A program made the translations under genes and the position numbers. Shown piece after piece: positions 18,710 through 28,582 of a stretch of 64,000 nucleotides of DNA. A model generated the notes under the pieces. It saw nothing but the letters and a program-made list of their open reading frames with translations, was not told the origin of the DNA and did not search any database. Each line of letters begins with the position of its first letter. Positions within the stretch are counted from its first letter, which is position 1. The DNA comes from Pedobacter chitinilyticus (GTDB lineage: Bacteria; Bacteroidota; Bacteroidia; Sphingobacteriales; Sphingobacteriaceae): contig NZ_QMHN01000001.1 in NCBI RefSeq assembly GCF_003313385.1, forward strand, positions 1,104,097-1,168,096, read 5' to 3'.

Positions 18710-18851
18710 ATACGATGATTAAAAAATCCAGAAAAGTCAGAAGTATGGCTAAATACTCCTGACCTGATTTGGTTGAGATAAATAAATTAACTACACGCAT
18801 AATGCCGAAGCTTGGAACCTAAAGGCAGTATGCTCACCAAAACCTAAACAA

Positions 18852-21800
18852 ATGTATAAAATTTATAACTATAAATTATTGCGCATTATGCGACTAACCA
18901 TCGTCATGCTTATCGCAGCAATGATGCAGGTAAGCGCCGCCAGCTTTGCCCAGCGGGTTACACTTAATGAAAAACGAGCTTCTGTTGAGAAAATACTCAA
19001 GAAAATAAGGGCTCAAACTAATTACGATTTTTTATTTGAGGATGACCTGTTAAAGGCTGTTGGAGAGGTAGCTATTAAAGTGAGTAATGTGCCCCTTGAG
19101 GAGGCATTGCAAACACTTTTCAGCCAAACCTCACTTACTTATAATATTGAAGGTAAGATTATTGTCATACTGGCCAAAAAGAAGCCCCTACCCCAAAATA
19201 AAGTAGCATTATTTGGCGAAATTGATGTAAAGGGAAAGGTAGTTGATGAGGCGGGCCATCCTTTGGTGGGGGCAACAATAAGTATCCTGGTTCAGGAATC
19301 TTCTGAGGATGAAAAAACTGGAGATTTTTCGATGTCTATTAAAGGCAGGAAAGCCATTACTGTAACTAATGCGGCGGGCGAATTTGAGTTGAAAAATGTA
19401 GCAGAACAAGCTTATGTCATTATTTCCTATATCGGTTATCAGGATTACTCCATAAAAGCTGCAAAAGATCTCGGTATTATCAAAATGAAGCTTTCTGGAA
19501 AACTGCAAGAAGTAGTTGTAACTACTGGTTATCAGCAAATTTCAAAAGAACGCAGTGCAGCTTCATTTGCTAAGCCTGATATGAATGTTGTAGCAGATCG
19601 TGCCACCAGCAACAACATCATCCAGCGATTGGACGGACTGGTACCTGGATTGGTCATCAACAATTCGCCTACTAGCGGAAAGCAACAATACCTTATTCGT
19701 GGATTAAGCACACTATCTAACGTACAAAATTATGCCAGCGCCACGCCTTTATTTGTCGTAGATGGAATACCCATTGCAGATATTTCTTCGATTAACCCGC
19801 AAGATGTGCAGGACATATCGGTATTAAAGGATGCTACAGCGTCCTCTATCTGGGGAGCGCGGGCGTCTAATGGTGTCATTGTGATCACCACCAAAAAAGG
19901 CAGTAAAAATCAGCAACTAAGAATCAGTTATAATGCATTTACCAACTTTCAGGGCAGGCCAAACATCAGTTATTTTCCAATGATGAATAGTGCACAATAC
20001 CTACAAGCTTCCAAAGAAACCTTTGATCCGATCAACTACACCTACAGCCCCATTTATACCCCTGTTTCTGGTAATACAGGCTATTCTCCAGACCGAAAGA
20101 TCGAATGGGACTTCGCCAAAGGCTTAATCTCGGCCGCCGTAAGAGATGCCAAGCTGGATAGCCTTGCTGGTATTGATAATCTTAGCCAGATGAAAGATAT
20201 TTTTTACCGCCCACAGGTATTGATGAACCACACCCTTTCTTTATCGGGCGGAACAGAACGTTATGTCAATTATACCTCAATTTCGTATCACAATAACCAA
20301 AGTTATATTCCTGGAAATAGCGACAATACCTATAAAATCAATACCCGACACGATTACACTTTTAACCCAAATATTAAAGCCTATTTTATTGCCGACCTGA
20401 CCAACCAGCGCACCGCTTCAAGCCGTGCAGTTACTCCTGATAATCGTTTTTTACCGTATCAATTATTTCAAGACGCTTCGGGCAATAGTATAGATATGTC
20501 TTACTTGGGGTATACGCCCATAGAGGCCATTGCGGCATTAGAAACTTTAACTGGTAGAAGTTTGCGGTATAATCCTATTGACAATCAGCGCACGGGTATG
20601 AGCGACAGTAAAGCTTTTACAGCGCGTCTCACATCTGGCCTTACGATTAATCTTTATAAAGGTTTACGCTATGAAGGTGTGTTTGGCTATTTAAGGGGTG
20701 CCAACCGTTCAACAAGCTATGACGACAATACGAATTACAACCAGAATATACAAATTCTACAGTTTGCACAAAATAATGGCGGTACCATTAAATATAATTT
20801 GCCCAATATTAACGGGAAATATGGCACTACCAATTATACCGATGAGAACTGGACGATTAGGAATCAGTTGGTATATGATTATACGTCAAAAAATCGACTA
20901 CATGAGCTCAGTATATTGGCCGGTTATGAAGCGCAAGAGCAAAAAAATATTGCCACAAGCAGCAGTGTTTTTGGATACAACGTAACTGCCCAAACATCTA
21001 CCCTAATAGATTATAATACATTAACTGCAACGGGTATAGCTGGGGGGATTATCCCTACCTTAGGTGGCAATGCAAGATTGAGTGAAACACCATTTACACA
21101 ATCTGAAGCACTGCAAAGGTTCAAATCATTTTATGGAAATGTAGGCTACACTTTTGATAAAAGATATACCTTAAACGCCAGTTGGAGACAAGATAAAAGT
21201 AATCTTTTCGGCATCAACAAATCGGCACAGCGTAAACCTGCATGGAGTGTGGGCGGAAAATGGACCCTTAGCAATGAACCATTTTTAAAAGGTAATGCAA
21301 CGGTGAATACCCTTGCTACGCGAATCACTTACGGTATTGGCGGAAACTCGCCAACCCCTGGCAAAAGTGCCAACCAAGATGTACTTGTCGCCTCTACAAA
21401 TGTTAATGTGCCAGGTGGGCAGGCTTATAGTGTTCAAACCCCAGGAAATAAAAACCTAACTTGGGAACAAACCCGTACGCTAAACGTGGGGCTCGACTTT
21501 TCTTTATTCCATTCTAGACTTAGTGGTTCTTTAGATTTCTATCAAAAAAAGTCATCTGACCTGATTGGTCCATTAAGTGTAAATCCTTTTACAGGCTTTC
21601 CAACCATTGTGGGCAATGTGGGTAACATTTCCAATAGCGGAATGGAAGCTTCTATTCAGTCGGTTAATATTAATAGTCATGATTTCAAGTGGAACAGCTC
21701 TTTCACTTTATCTTATAACAAAAATAAGGTGACCAAAATCAATCTGTTAACTGCTGTGGTTACTGGAAGGGATCAAATTAATGCACAATACCTGCAAAAC

Positions 21801-22493
21801 TATCCTGCGTTTTCGGTTTTTGCCTTTAATTATGCGGGCTTGGATGCCTCTGGCAATCCATTGGTACGGCTTGCTAACGGCAGTGCCTCATTGGGTATGA
21901 CCAATGCCACTACCCCACTGGCAAATGATGCATTGTTTAAAGGGGTATTTCAACCTTCGTGGAACGGCGGGTTATCCAACACATTCGGTTATAAGCATAT
22001 TTCACTCAACATCAACATTATTTATAATCTTGGCAATGTTATGTTCAGGGATGTCAACACGATATACACCGAAGGTCTGCGTGCACCTGGTTTTATTGGT
22101 AATCAGAATTTTCAAAGTGGCAACCTTCGAACTGATTTCGCTAATCGCTGGCAAAAGCCTGGCGACGAATTTATTACTGATATTCCAAGCTACAGAAACC
22201 TTACAGACCATGCGAAGAGAAATACTGACTATTACCGATATGGGCATACGAATATTGTTAGTGCTGCCTACATGAAAATAAGAGACTTGAGCATTGCTTA
22301 CACATTTTCTAAAACCCTTCTCAGTAAGCTTAAGATTGAGGGTTTAAGCCTGCGTGCGGGTATGTCTAATATCATGCTTTGGAAAGCGAACGATTACGGC
22401 ATTGACCCCGAGTTTCAGGATGCTCGTTTTGGCAACAGAACGCTTCCTACAGCACAAAACGCATTTAACCTGGGTATACGTTTAACCTTATAA
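18852..22493 (+). CDS. SusC/RagA family TonB-linked outer membrane protein with STN domain
   Basis: The 1213-residue protein has a signal peptide (MRLTIVMLIAAMMQVSAASFAQ, residues 13-34), STN (about 40-108), a carboxypeptidase regulatory-like domain ('GKVVDEAGHPLVGATISI') with an extra loop, the plug ('VVVTTGYQQISKERSAASFA', 'TASSIWGARASNGVIVITTK') and a barrel ending in 'NLGIRLTL'. It is the import channel of this locus and the likely input for the FecR at 17609. The stop overlaps the ATG of susD, so the two are translationally coupled. It is about 110 residues longer than the SusC at 2470. Confidence 0.94.
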   Translation: MYKIYNYKLLRIMRLTIVMLIAAMMQVSAASFAQRVTLNEKRASVEKILKKIRAQTNYDFLFEDDLLKAVGEVAIKVSNVPLEEALQTLFSQTSLTYNIEGKIIVILAKKKPLPQNKVALFGEIDVKGKVVDEAGHPLVGATISILVQESSEDEKTGDFSMSIKGRKAITVTNAAGEFELKNVAEQAYVIISYIGYQDYSIKAAKDLGIIKMKLSGKLQEVVVTTGYQQISKERSAASFAKPDMNVVADRATSNNIIQRLDGLVPGLVINNSPTSGKQQYLIRGLSTLSNVQNYASATPLFVVDGIPIADISSINPQDVQDISVLKDATASSIWGARASNGVIVITTKKGSKNQQLRISYNAFTNFQGRPNISYFPMMNSAQYLQASKETFDPINYTYSPIYTPVSGNTGYSPDRKIEWDFAKGLISAAVRDAKLDSLAGIDNLSQMKDIFYRPQVLMNHTLSLSGGTERYVNYTSISYHNNQSYIPGNSDNTYKINTRHDYTFNPNIKAYFIADLTNQRTASSRAVTPDNRFLPYQLFQDASGNSIDMSYLGYTPIEAIAALETLTGRSLRYNPIDNQRTGMSDSKAFTARLTSGLTINLYKGLRYEGVFGYLRGANRSTSYDDNTNYNQNIQILQFAQNNGGTIKYNLPNINGKYGTTNYTDENWTIRNQLVYDYTSKNRLHELSILAGYEAQEQKNIATSSSVFGYNVTAQTSTLIDYNTLTATGIAGGIIPTLGGNARLSETPFTQSEALQRFKSFYGNVGYTFDKRYTLNASWRQDKSNLFGINKSAQRKPAWSVGGKWTLSNEPFLKGNATVNTLATRITYGIGGNSPTPGKSANQDVLVASTNVNVPGGQAYSVQTPGNKNLTWEQTRTLNVGLDFSLFHSRLSGSLDFYQKKSSDLIGPLSVNPFTGFPTIVGNVGNISNSGMEASIQSVNINSHDFKWNSSFTLSYNKNKVTKINLLTAVVTGRDQINAQYLQNYPAFSVFAFNYAGLDASGNPLVRLANGSASLGMTNATTPLANDALFKGVFQPSWNGGLSNTFGYKHISLNINIIYNLGNVMFRDVNTIYTEGLRAPGFIGNQNFQSGNLRTDFANRWQKPGDEFITDIPSYRNLTDHAKRNTDYYRYGHTNIVSAAYMKIRDLSIAYTFSKTLLSKLKIEGLSLRAGMSNIMLWKANDYGIDPEFQDARFGNRTLPTAQNAFNLGIRLTL

Positions 22494-23980
22494 TGATAAA
22501 AGCCATGTTTTACAATAAATATAACAAGCTAAAATTAATACTCTTTGTTGGTTTAGCTGCACTCGTGTGGGGCTGCAAAAAAGACTTTCTGGAAGTTGTT
22601 CCAAAAGGCGTAGCGGTTGCCACCAAAACTTCAGATTATGAACTTTTATTGAATGACAGGTCTTTGAATGTCATTAATATGGCTTCACAAATCGTTATGT
22701 CGGATGAACTGGCGGGGTTTAATCCTTCCTATAGTGTTGGTACGGGAATTAGCTTAGTTAGTGACCAAAAAGCATTTGAATACCAGGATGATATTTATTT
22801 ATCTGGGGATAATACTTCTGAGTTAACCATACTCGAACGCCAGTTATATTCCTATAACAAAATTATCAACGAGGTGATGGGATCCAAAGAAGGGAATGAT
22901 GCGAAGAAAAAAGCGTTGAGGGCCGAGGCCCTGGCTGGCAGGGCCTGGGTACATTTTATGATGGTTAATTATTACGGAAAACCTTATCACGCGGCTACTG
23001 CTGCTTCGGATATGGGTATCCCTTTGGTTAAGGTGGCTGACGTGACCGAAACTAACTTTACACGTTCTTCGGTACAGGATGCCTACGACCTGATTATCGC
23101 AGATTTAACTGAAGCAATCCCGAACTTGCCAGCTCAAATTATCGCCAGGCAGCGCATGTCAAAAGCCGCAGCAGAAGCCATTTTGGGCAAAGTTTACGTT
23201 AACATGCAACAGTTTGACAAAGCACTGCCGCTATTTACCGCTTCTATTAACCATCTTTCGGGGTCTAGCGTTCCAATAGGGTTATATGATTACAATGGAG
23301 CATTTAGTGTTGGGGGTGTTTTCTATCCAGTAAATCCAATTACCGGTCCCAACCGTTTTAATTTAGCTATAGATAAAGAAGTGCTGTATATTAAACAATT
23401 CATCAATCTTTATAGTTATTTTTTTTCAGCTTTCCCTGTTCATCCGCAAACTGCGGCCCTATTTACCAAAGCGGATCTTCGCCTCAATTTCTTCAGCAAT
23501 GCACCTTTTCCGCTTACGGCACCTGCGTTTCCTAAAGGTATGCTTAGGTCTTATGGCAGATACAGCAATGCAGGCATTAGTGTTCCTGATATTTATCTGC
23601 TAAAGGCGGAGTGCGAATCGCGTACAGGAGATTTATCTGCTGCTGTGACAGATCTGGTTGCTTTTCGTAAAACGAGAATGGATAAAAATGTAGCAAATGC
23701 TGCAAATATACCTACCGATATCGCATCAGATAAAATCGCTTTAACCAAATATATTTTGGAAGAAAGAATTAGGGAGTATGCCACCCAGGGCGAACGTTGG
23801 TGGGACATGCGGCGCCTATCGGTTGACGAGACCTACAAGTCTACGGTGGCCATGGTGCATCACATTTATGATGCGAGCGGGAATATCATCAAGTCTATTC
23901 CATTGAAACCAGAGCGGCTAACGTTTCGCTTCCCTCCATATATTATGAATGCGAATACCACAATCACACAAAATCCATAA
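22493..23980 (+). CDS. RagB/SusD family nutrient-binding outer membrane lipoprotein
   Basis: The 495-residue protein has a lipoprotein signal ending at 'LAALVWGC' and the SusD helical scaffold, with 'LRAEALAGRAWVHFMMVNYY' early and 'EERIREYATQGERWWDMRRL' late. It overlaps the susC stop; ATGs at 22493 and 22505 are both possible starts, and the second would still include the whole signal. It partners the SusC at 18852. No polysaccharide-degrading enzymes are nearby, and the accompanying redoxin makes a peptide, siderophore or small-molecule substrate as likely as a glycan. Confidence 0.92.
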   Translation: MIKAMFYNKYNKLKLILFVGLAALVWGCKKDFLEVVPKGVAVATKTSDYELLLNDRSLNVINMASQIVMSDELAGFNPSYSVGTGISLVSDQKAFEYQDDIYLSGDNTSELTILERQLYSYNKIINEVMGSKEGNDAKKKALRAEALAGRAWVHFMMVNYYGKPYHAATAASDMGIPLVKVADVTETNFTRSSVQDAYDLIIADLTEAIPNLPAQIIARQRMSKAAAEAILGKVYVNMQQFDKALPLFTASINHLSGSSVPIGLYDYNGAFSVGGVFYPVNPITGPNRFNLAIDKEVLYIKQFINLYSYFFSAFPVHPQTAALFTKADLRLNFFSNAPFPLTAPAFPKGMLRSYGRYSNAGISVPDIYLLKAECESRTGDLSAAVTDLVAFRKTRMDKNVANAANIPTDIASDKIALTKYILEERIREYATQGERWWDMRRLSVDETYKSTVAMVHHIYDASGNIIKSIPLKPERLTFRFPPYIMNANTTITQNP

Positions 23981-24001
23981 ACCATATTTAATTATAAAAC
24001 C

Positions 24002-25423
24002 ATGAAAAAACTATTGATGTTGGTTTTGCTAAGCCTTTATGCAGGCATGGCATTAGCACAAAAAGAAGCTACAAAAGTTAATATTGAAATTACTGGCATT
24101 AAACCCGACTCCATTTGGGCGACTGGCAATAATAAAGCTTTTTTTACCAAACCAGACCAAAATAACCGTTATGTATTGCATTATAGCCTGGATAAACCCT
24201 TGCAGGTAAGGGTAGGCTTTGACAAACCTGTAAAAAGAGAGCTAACGCTATATTTGGAAAAGGGAGCTCAACTAAATGTAATTTCGGACTTTGATCAAAA
24301 TAGCTCATTCTCTGGTAAAGGAGCAGAAGAGACGAAGTTATTAAATGAGTGTATACAGGCGTATCAAACAGCCTACCAAGCTAAACAAAAAGAGATCGGG
24401 AATACAATTCTGAGTATTGAAGACGCGATTAAAACCTATTGTGATTTAGGGCAAGTAAAATTGAATATGCTGGAGGCCAATCGGCAGAAAGTGAGTGCAG
24501 CATTTTATGAAGAATGCAAGATCTCTTTTATATCAGATAAACTATCGCTGCCCATTATATTCCCAAGATACTATGTTACGCCTGAAAAAAAACTTTCAGC
24601 ATGTATTCCGCCAAGCTATTGGACATTGGGAAATGAAGTAAAAATAGACGATAAGTTTGTTAGTTCTGCTAACTACGTAGCATTCATGGCACATGTTTTC
24701 CCTGTGTTTTTAAGTAACCGCGAAAGGTTTGAACAGGGAACACTGGATCAGGCATTATCGACTGAGGAGGACCTTAAATTTAAAATCGCACTTTTAGAAA
24801 AAACATATCCCGAACATTTAAAGCGCATTGCTCTTTTTGAAATGATAAAGTATACTATTGGCAAAAGTAAAGACTTAGCACAGCTCAAACCATTTATGGA
24901 CGATTACATTGCCAAATATGCCACTGAAATCCAAAAAAAGGAATTAACGGATGCTTACCTTAAAATGGATAAGCTCTCATCGGGCAAGATGGCACCCGAA
25001 TTTACTTTAAAAAGTTTGGAAGGTAAGGATGTTTCGCTGAAAGACTTTAGAGGGAAAGTTGTGTACATTGATTTTTGGGCAAGCTGGTGTAGCCCATGCA
25101 GGTATGAAATGAAAAACGGCAGCCCTAAATTGCATGCTAAATTTAAGGATAACAAAGACGTTGTGTTTTTGTATATCAGCGTTGACAGTAAAATAGATGC
25201 TTGGAAAAAAGCAATAGCCGATGATAAAATAGAAGGCATTCATCTGCTTTCGCAAGCTAAGTCAAGCTCTGATAGTCCGATAGCCAAAGCGTTTAATGTA
25301 TCGGGTATTCCACATTATGCCATTATAGGCCGAAACGGTAGGATTTTCGATAATGATGCCCCAAGACCAAGTCAGGATATTACTGTAACCAGAATAAAGG
25401 AAGCCTTAAACCAGGCTAACTAA
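24002..25423 (+). CDS. TlpA-family exported disulfide reductase
   Basis: The 473-residue protein has a signal peptide (1-20), a beta-rich N-terminal domain similar to DUF4369 regions, a helical middle and a C-terminal thioredoxin fold (about 328-470). The active site is WCSPC (Cys 363 and 366), and the cis-Pro loop is '[11 protein letters not shown]'. It acts on thiols in the periplasm or at the outer membrane. It follows susD by 21 nt and ends at a terminator, so it closes the plus-strand locus. The N-terminal gene fragment at 1-992 occupies the same place in the other locus. Confidence 0.92.
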   Translation: MKKLLMLVLLSLYAGMALAQKEATKVNIEITGIKPDSIWATGNNKAFFTKPDQNNRYVLHYSLDKPLQVRVGFDKPVKRELTLYLEKGAQLNVISDFDQNSSFSGKGAEETKLLNECIQAYQTAYQAKQKEIGNTILSIEDAIKTYCDLGQVKLNMLEANRQKVSAAFYEECKISFISDKLSLPIIFPRYYVTPEKKLSACIPPSYWTLGNEVKIDDKFVSSANYVAFMAHVFPVFLSNRERFEQGTLDQALSTEEDLKFKIALLEKTYPEHLKRIALFEMIKYTIGKSKDLAQLKPFMDDYIAKYATEIQKKELTDAYLKMDKLSSGKMAPEFTLKSLEGKDVSLKDFRGKVVYIDFWASWCSPCRYEMKNGSPKLHAKFKDNKDVVFLYISVDSKIDAWKKAIADDKIEGIHLLSQAKSSSDSPIAKAFNVSGIPHYAIIGRNGRIFDNDAPRPSQDITVTRIKEALNQAN

Positions 25424-25437
25424 AAAATGCAGCAAAG

Positions 25438-25472
25438 CTGGTCTTTTCTATTACTTGGAAAGACCAGTTTTT
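25438..25472 (+). terminator. Terminator of the sigma-fecR-susCD-tlpA locus
   Basis: CTGGTCTTT and AAAGACCAG arms around a 12-nt loop, followed on the plus strand by TTTTT, 15 nt after the tlpA-like stop. Confidence 0.85.
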
Positions 25473-25571
25473 AAAAACACCAATAGTGATGTTTTTATTG
25501 AAATCATCATGAAGTGTGTAAAGGATGATCTTGGTGAACACGCATCACCATTGCTATAATAACAAATATAG

Positions 25572-25771
25572 GCTTGTTTAAGCCTCGGTTGGCATCCGTT
25601 AACGCTCCGTTGGCATCGGCGATGACTAATTTGGCATTTTGTATGGCTCGGTTGGCATCCGCGATGACTCCGTTGGCATTTCATATGGCAAATTTGGCAT
25701 TTTGTATCACTCGGTTGGCATCGGCGATGGCTAATTTGGCATTTCATATGCCAACGGAGGCTTAAACAAGC
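25572..25771. repeat. Eight-copy 21-bp tandem repeat framed by a 24-bp inverted repeat
   Basis: The word TTGGCAT recurs every 21 bp from 25589 (eight occurrences). The 14-bp remainders fall into a few alternating classes ending CTCGG, CTCCG or CTAAT. The array is flanked by GCTTGTTTAAGCCTCGGTTG... at 25572-25595 and its inverse at 25748-25771, 23 of 24 positions matching. Both strands stay open across the array because the unit is 7 codons; on the plus strand it would encode heptads such as NLAFCMA and RLASAMT. No start or context supports a protein. Confidence 0.85.
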
Positions 25772-25831
25772 GGATCGGAGCGTTAAACAAGCCGACGGCA
25801 TCGTTAAAAGAATAGTCGGTGACACCAAAAC

Positions 25832-25868
25832 AAAGGTCCGTAGGTTAAAAATAACGCTACGGACCTTT
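25832..25868 (-). terminator. Hairpin terminator for the minus-strand gene at 25893
   Basis: Perfect 12-bp arms AAAGGTCCGTAG / CTACGGACCTTT around a 13-nt loop. On the minus strand the stem is followed by TGTTTTGG, and it lies 24 nt past the stop at 25893. Confidence 0.65.
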
Positions 25869-25892
25869 CAAATACATGAACCGAGGCTTTAC

Positions 25893-26375
25893 TTAAGCTT
25901 CTGGATCTTTATCTTTTTTAATTTTAGCCTTGCTAAAGAACTGTTTAAGCTCTTTCATTTTTACTTCATAATTCTCCGCTCCCGAACCTGCCATAAAACT
26001 GGTATAGTTGTAGTCGTTAAGGGATGCTTGATAGTTATCAAAATCGTGGAGAATTTTAGCGCTCTTTAACTTGGTGAGCAGGTTCCTTAATCTAATGATC
26101 AGGTTTTCCATTAGCTGACGGCTTTCATAATCTCTGTCAAACTCGTCCCAATCAAATTTATCGGAACTCAATTCGGGCTGGTTTTGGTGGTAGTCGTGCA
26201 CCTTGTTCACAAAGAGCTTGTTTTGCTCATTAATGCGTCCGTACTTTTTACGCTCCTTTGAAGACAAGGTAACCGTAATTACGGCTAAAGCGGTCTCTAA
26301 TTGGCTAACGGCCTGTTTTGCTGCAGTGGCTTCCGCAGTCGACAAATGGGTGTTGTTCAAATTGGTAATTGCCAT
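25893..26375 (-). CDS. Hypothetical cytoplasmic helical protein
   Basis: The 160-residue protein is not recognised as a characterised family. It lacks a signal peptide and membrane segment, is predicted mostly helical, and has a charged C-terminus ('KKMKELKQFFSKAKIKKDKD'-like). The frame has coding-like composition, starts at a clear ATG and ends at a strong hairpin, so the gene is probably real and monocistronic. Its neighbour to the left is the 21-bp repeat array. No function can be proposed. Confidence 0.65.
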   Translation of the reverse strand: MAITNLNNTHLSTAEATAAKQAVSQLETALAVITVTLSSKERKKYGRINEQNKLFVNKVHDYHQNQPELSSDKFDWDEFDRDYESRQLMENLIIRLRNLLTKLKSAKILHDFDNYQASLNDYNYTSFMAGSGAENYEVKMKELKQFFSKAKIKKDKDPEA

Positions 26376-26895
26376 AATCTGGAAATTTTAAGGTAAATAT
26401 TTGGTTATTTAATTTTTGCAATGGAAGATGAATTTGAGGGAAGCATCGGCTGAAGCAGCACAGTAAAACGGAACGTAGGCCATGAGCCAAACGCGGATAG
26501 GTAGTAAAAAAAGGAAGGGATAAAATGCTGCTTGTATACGGCAGTGGCTAGCTGAGTAGCCATTGGTTGATTGTTTTTCATAATTTCAGGTTGGATGTAT
26601 CTCAAATTTAATAGTTTGATTTTGAGATTCAAATAGGTGGAAGGATTTTTTTGAAAAAAATTAGGTAAATATTCCCAGTTGGGACAATCTTTGAATTGAG
26701 TCGTTATCGTCAAACCAAATGTAAATGATTTGCTAGAATAAGTTTGTGTACTATTTTAAAATAGATTTTTTAAATTCTTAAAATGCATTCACATTTCGAA
26801 AAATCAAAATAACATGAATTTAGAAAATAAAAACAGAATGAGGAATTAGATGATGATCCCGAAAATGATGATTTGCGCAAGAGAATGAACGCCCT
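26376..26895. other. Intergenic stretch with a decayed gene fragment
   Basis: No intact gene is seen in these 520 bp. A short in-frame fragment at about 26835-26899 (EELDDDPENDDLRKRMNAL) opens after a stop without a start and looks like the tail of a small acidic protein. The rest is AT-rich and probably carries the promoter of the 25893 gene. Confidence 0.4.
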
Positions 26896-26997
26896 ATGAG
26901 TGATTTAGCTGCATTCAATTTTATGAAATCTTTGGAAGAAAGTATAAGACAAGAAGGCTCAAGAAAAAATAAATCGCAGTTTATAAAAAGATCGTGA
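26896..26997 (+). CDS. Possible 33-residue small protein
   Basis: ATG at 26896 overlaps the stop of the acidic fragment before it (ATGA). The product MSDLAAFNFMKSLEESIRQE... is 33 residues, charged and helical, and its stop lies 2 nt before an intrinsic terminator. Position relative to the terminator suggests the end of a transcribed unit, but it may be only a remnant of a longer gene. Confidence 0.35.
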   Translation: MSDLAAFNFMKSLEESIRQEGSRKNKSQFIKRS

Positions 26998-26999
26998 AT

Positions 27000-27026
27000 G
27001 CCCTTGATGACGTCAAGGGCTTTTTT
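27000..27026 (+). terminator. Intrinsic terminator
   Basis: GCCCTTGA / TCAAGGGC arms with a 5-nt loop followed by TTTTTT on the plus strand, directly after the small frame at 26896. Confidence 0.85.
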
Positions 27027-27119
27027 GTAAAGAAAAATGACTACCTACTAGAGATGTTGATAAATAAACAATTTTTTTCAAAACACACTTTATAACTTGT
27101 AGAAAATTAAATACTTAAT

Positions 27120-27422
27120 ATGAAATTAAAGGAAGCTAGGCAGAAAAGAAATGATTTCAGATTTATCATTGGAACAACGTTGGGAGAGGAATTTGTTGAA
27201 GATATTGCCATAATACCTAAATCGAGTAATGTTGGAGGTCAAATTTATTCAAGATTAAATATGGGTATGGATTATAAAGATTTATTGAGCGGCTATGATG
27301 ATTTTGATTTAGTTGTAATTTATGACTATAACAATCTAAGGCTTGGGGGATTTTTGATGACTGATAATTTGGATAAGGTAATAAAGCAATTTAATTTGAC
27401 AGCAAATGGAAGAAAAAAGTAA
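27120..27422 (+). CDS. Hypothetical protein, upstream partner of a DUF2971 protein
   Basis: The 100-residue protein is not recognised. It has no signal or membrane helix; 'DDFDLVVIYDYNNLRLGGFL' suggests a small alpha/beta fold. The last 17 nt overlap the start of the DUF2971 gene, so the two are translationally coupled. AT content and codon use match the DUF2971 gene rather than the SusC region, in keeping with an acquired two-gene unit. A stress or defence role for such pairs is only a guess. Confidence 0.6.
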   Translation: MKLKEARQKRNDFRFIIGTTLGEEFVEDIAIIPKSSNVGGQIYSRLNMGMDYKDLLSGYDDFDLVVIYDYNNLRLGGFLMTDNLDKVIKQFNLTANGRKK

Positions 27423-28275
27423 TCTAAACCATGTTCCCATTGAGGAATTAAATCTTCCTAAAACAATATACAAATTCAGGGACTACGAAAACCCATATCA
27501 TTTACGATCTTTATTAGATAGTGAGATTTATATACCATCAGTTAATGAATTTAATGATCCCTTAGATTCCAAAACACCTTTCAGATATCGTGAAGAAGAT
27601 TTAACAGAAGAAAAAATTTATAAAAAGTGTTTATCAATTGCAAAAATCAACTATCCAAATAGATCTGAACAAGAATATCAGCAAATCGCATATGATATCC
27701 AGCAGAAAAGTTTAATTATTGATGAAGAACATATAGAAAAATTTGATCGGATGAATTACAATCAAATTTGTAATGATTTCGGTGTATATTGTTTAACTCC
27801 TGAATACGATAATTTCTTAATGTGGTCTTATTACTCAAATTCACATAAAGGCTTTTGTATAGGCTACGATTCAAGTGTAATAATAGACTGTGGAATTTTT
27901 GGAATGGGCGGTGCGGTAAGGTACAAGAATGAATTTCCCAAATTACCGTTATTCCCATCAGAAGATCATCAACTATTTTTAGATATATTTTTCATAAAGT
28001 GGGAGATTTGGCAGCATGAAAAGGAGTTTAGATTGTTGCACCAATATAAAAATGGCAAAATTCAAAAACTCCCATCTAATGCGGTTTCAGAAATAATATT
28101 GGGTTGCAATTTCCCCGAGAAAGAAAAACATTTTTTTTTACAACTTATAATCAATAAAATACCAAATGCTAAAGTTTTCCAGATGGAATTAATTCCTTGT
28201 GAATTTGGAATTACCAAAAAGCTAGTCTACGATGAAAGTCTTAATATCATAAAAGCTAATCAAATCTTAGAATAA
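27406..28275 (+). CDS. DUF2971 domain protein
   Basis: The 289-residue protein shows the DUF2971 pattern: 'LPKTIYKFRDYENPYHLRSL' at the N-terminus, 'EIYIPSVNEFNDPLDSKTPF', then 'VYCLTPEYDNFLMWSYYSNS' with 'HKGFCIGYD', and 'HEKEFRLL' later. The biochemical function of this family is not established; members are common in accessory regions and near defence genes. It overlaps the 100-residue gene upstream. An alternative ATG would be needed if the overlap is not used, but none lies nearby before the conserved start. Confidence 0.8.
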   Translation: MEEKSNLNHVPIEELNLPKTIYKFRDYENPYHLRSLLDSEIYIPSVNEFNDPLDSKTPFRYREEDLTEEKIYKKCLSIAKINYPNRSEQEYQQIAYDIQQKSLIIDEEHIEKFDRMNYNQICNDFGVYCLTPEYDNFLMWSYYSNSHKGFCIGYDSSVIIDCGIFGMGGAVRYKNEFPKLPLFPSEDHQLFLDIFFIKWEIWQHEKEFRLLHQYKNGKIQKLPSNAVSEIILGCNFPEKEKHFFLQLIINKIPNAKVFQMELIPCEFGITKKLVYDESLNIIKANQILE

Positions 28276-28401
28276 ACATTGTTTAATTATAATATTATAA
28301 TCAGTTAAGTTTATTATATTTTCTAATAGCTCTATCAGTCTATTTAAGAACTTATTGTTGTCTAACATTACCATCTCAAGATTATGTAATCTCTGATTAG
28401 C

Positions 28402-28515
28402 TTATTCAAGCTCATTATTATTGGCGGTATTCCAAGCTGTATTGACCTCAATCATACCAGAAGAGCTGATTATTTCATCAAATTGTTCTTCTTCTATAAC
28501 GTTGATATATTGTTT
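28402..28515 (-). pseudogene. C-terminal remnant of an unknown gene
   Basis: Reading leftwards, the 37-residue frame KQYINVIEEEQFDEIISSSG... ends at a stop at 28402 and is closed upstream by a stop at 28516, with no start. The amino-acid pattern looks protein-like (acidic, helical), so this is read as a gene tail. The remaining bases of 28276-28582 show nothing else. Confidence 0.35.
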
Positions 28516-28582
28516 TCAACCTATGGTTCGTGTTATCACCAACCAAAAAACTGGCCTATCCAACATCTTAATGAACAACTCT

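Noticed and set aside
25589..25756. CRISPR array
   Set aside because: Units are contiguous 21-bp repeats with variant classes, not identical repeats separated by unique spacers, and no cas genes are present.
25451..25828. Open frames on both strands through the 21-bp repeats (63 and 125 codons)
   Set aside because: The unit length is divisible by three, so any frame without a stop in one unit stays open throughout. No start context, neighbour or composition supports a gene.
26405..26713. 102-codon minus-strand frame upstream of the 25893 gene
   Set aside because: Low-complexity hydrophobic and aromatic composition with no support; probably promoter and leader DNA.
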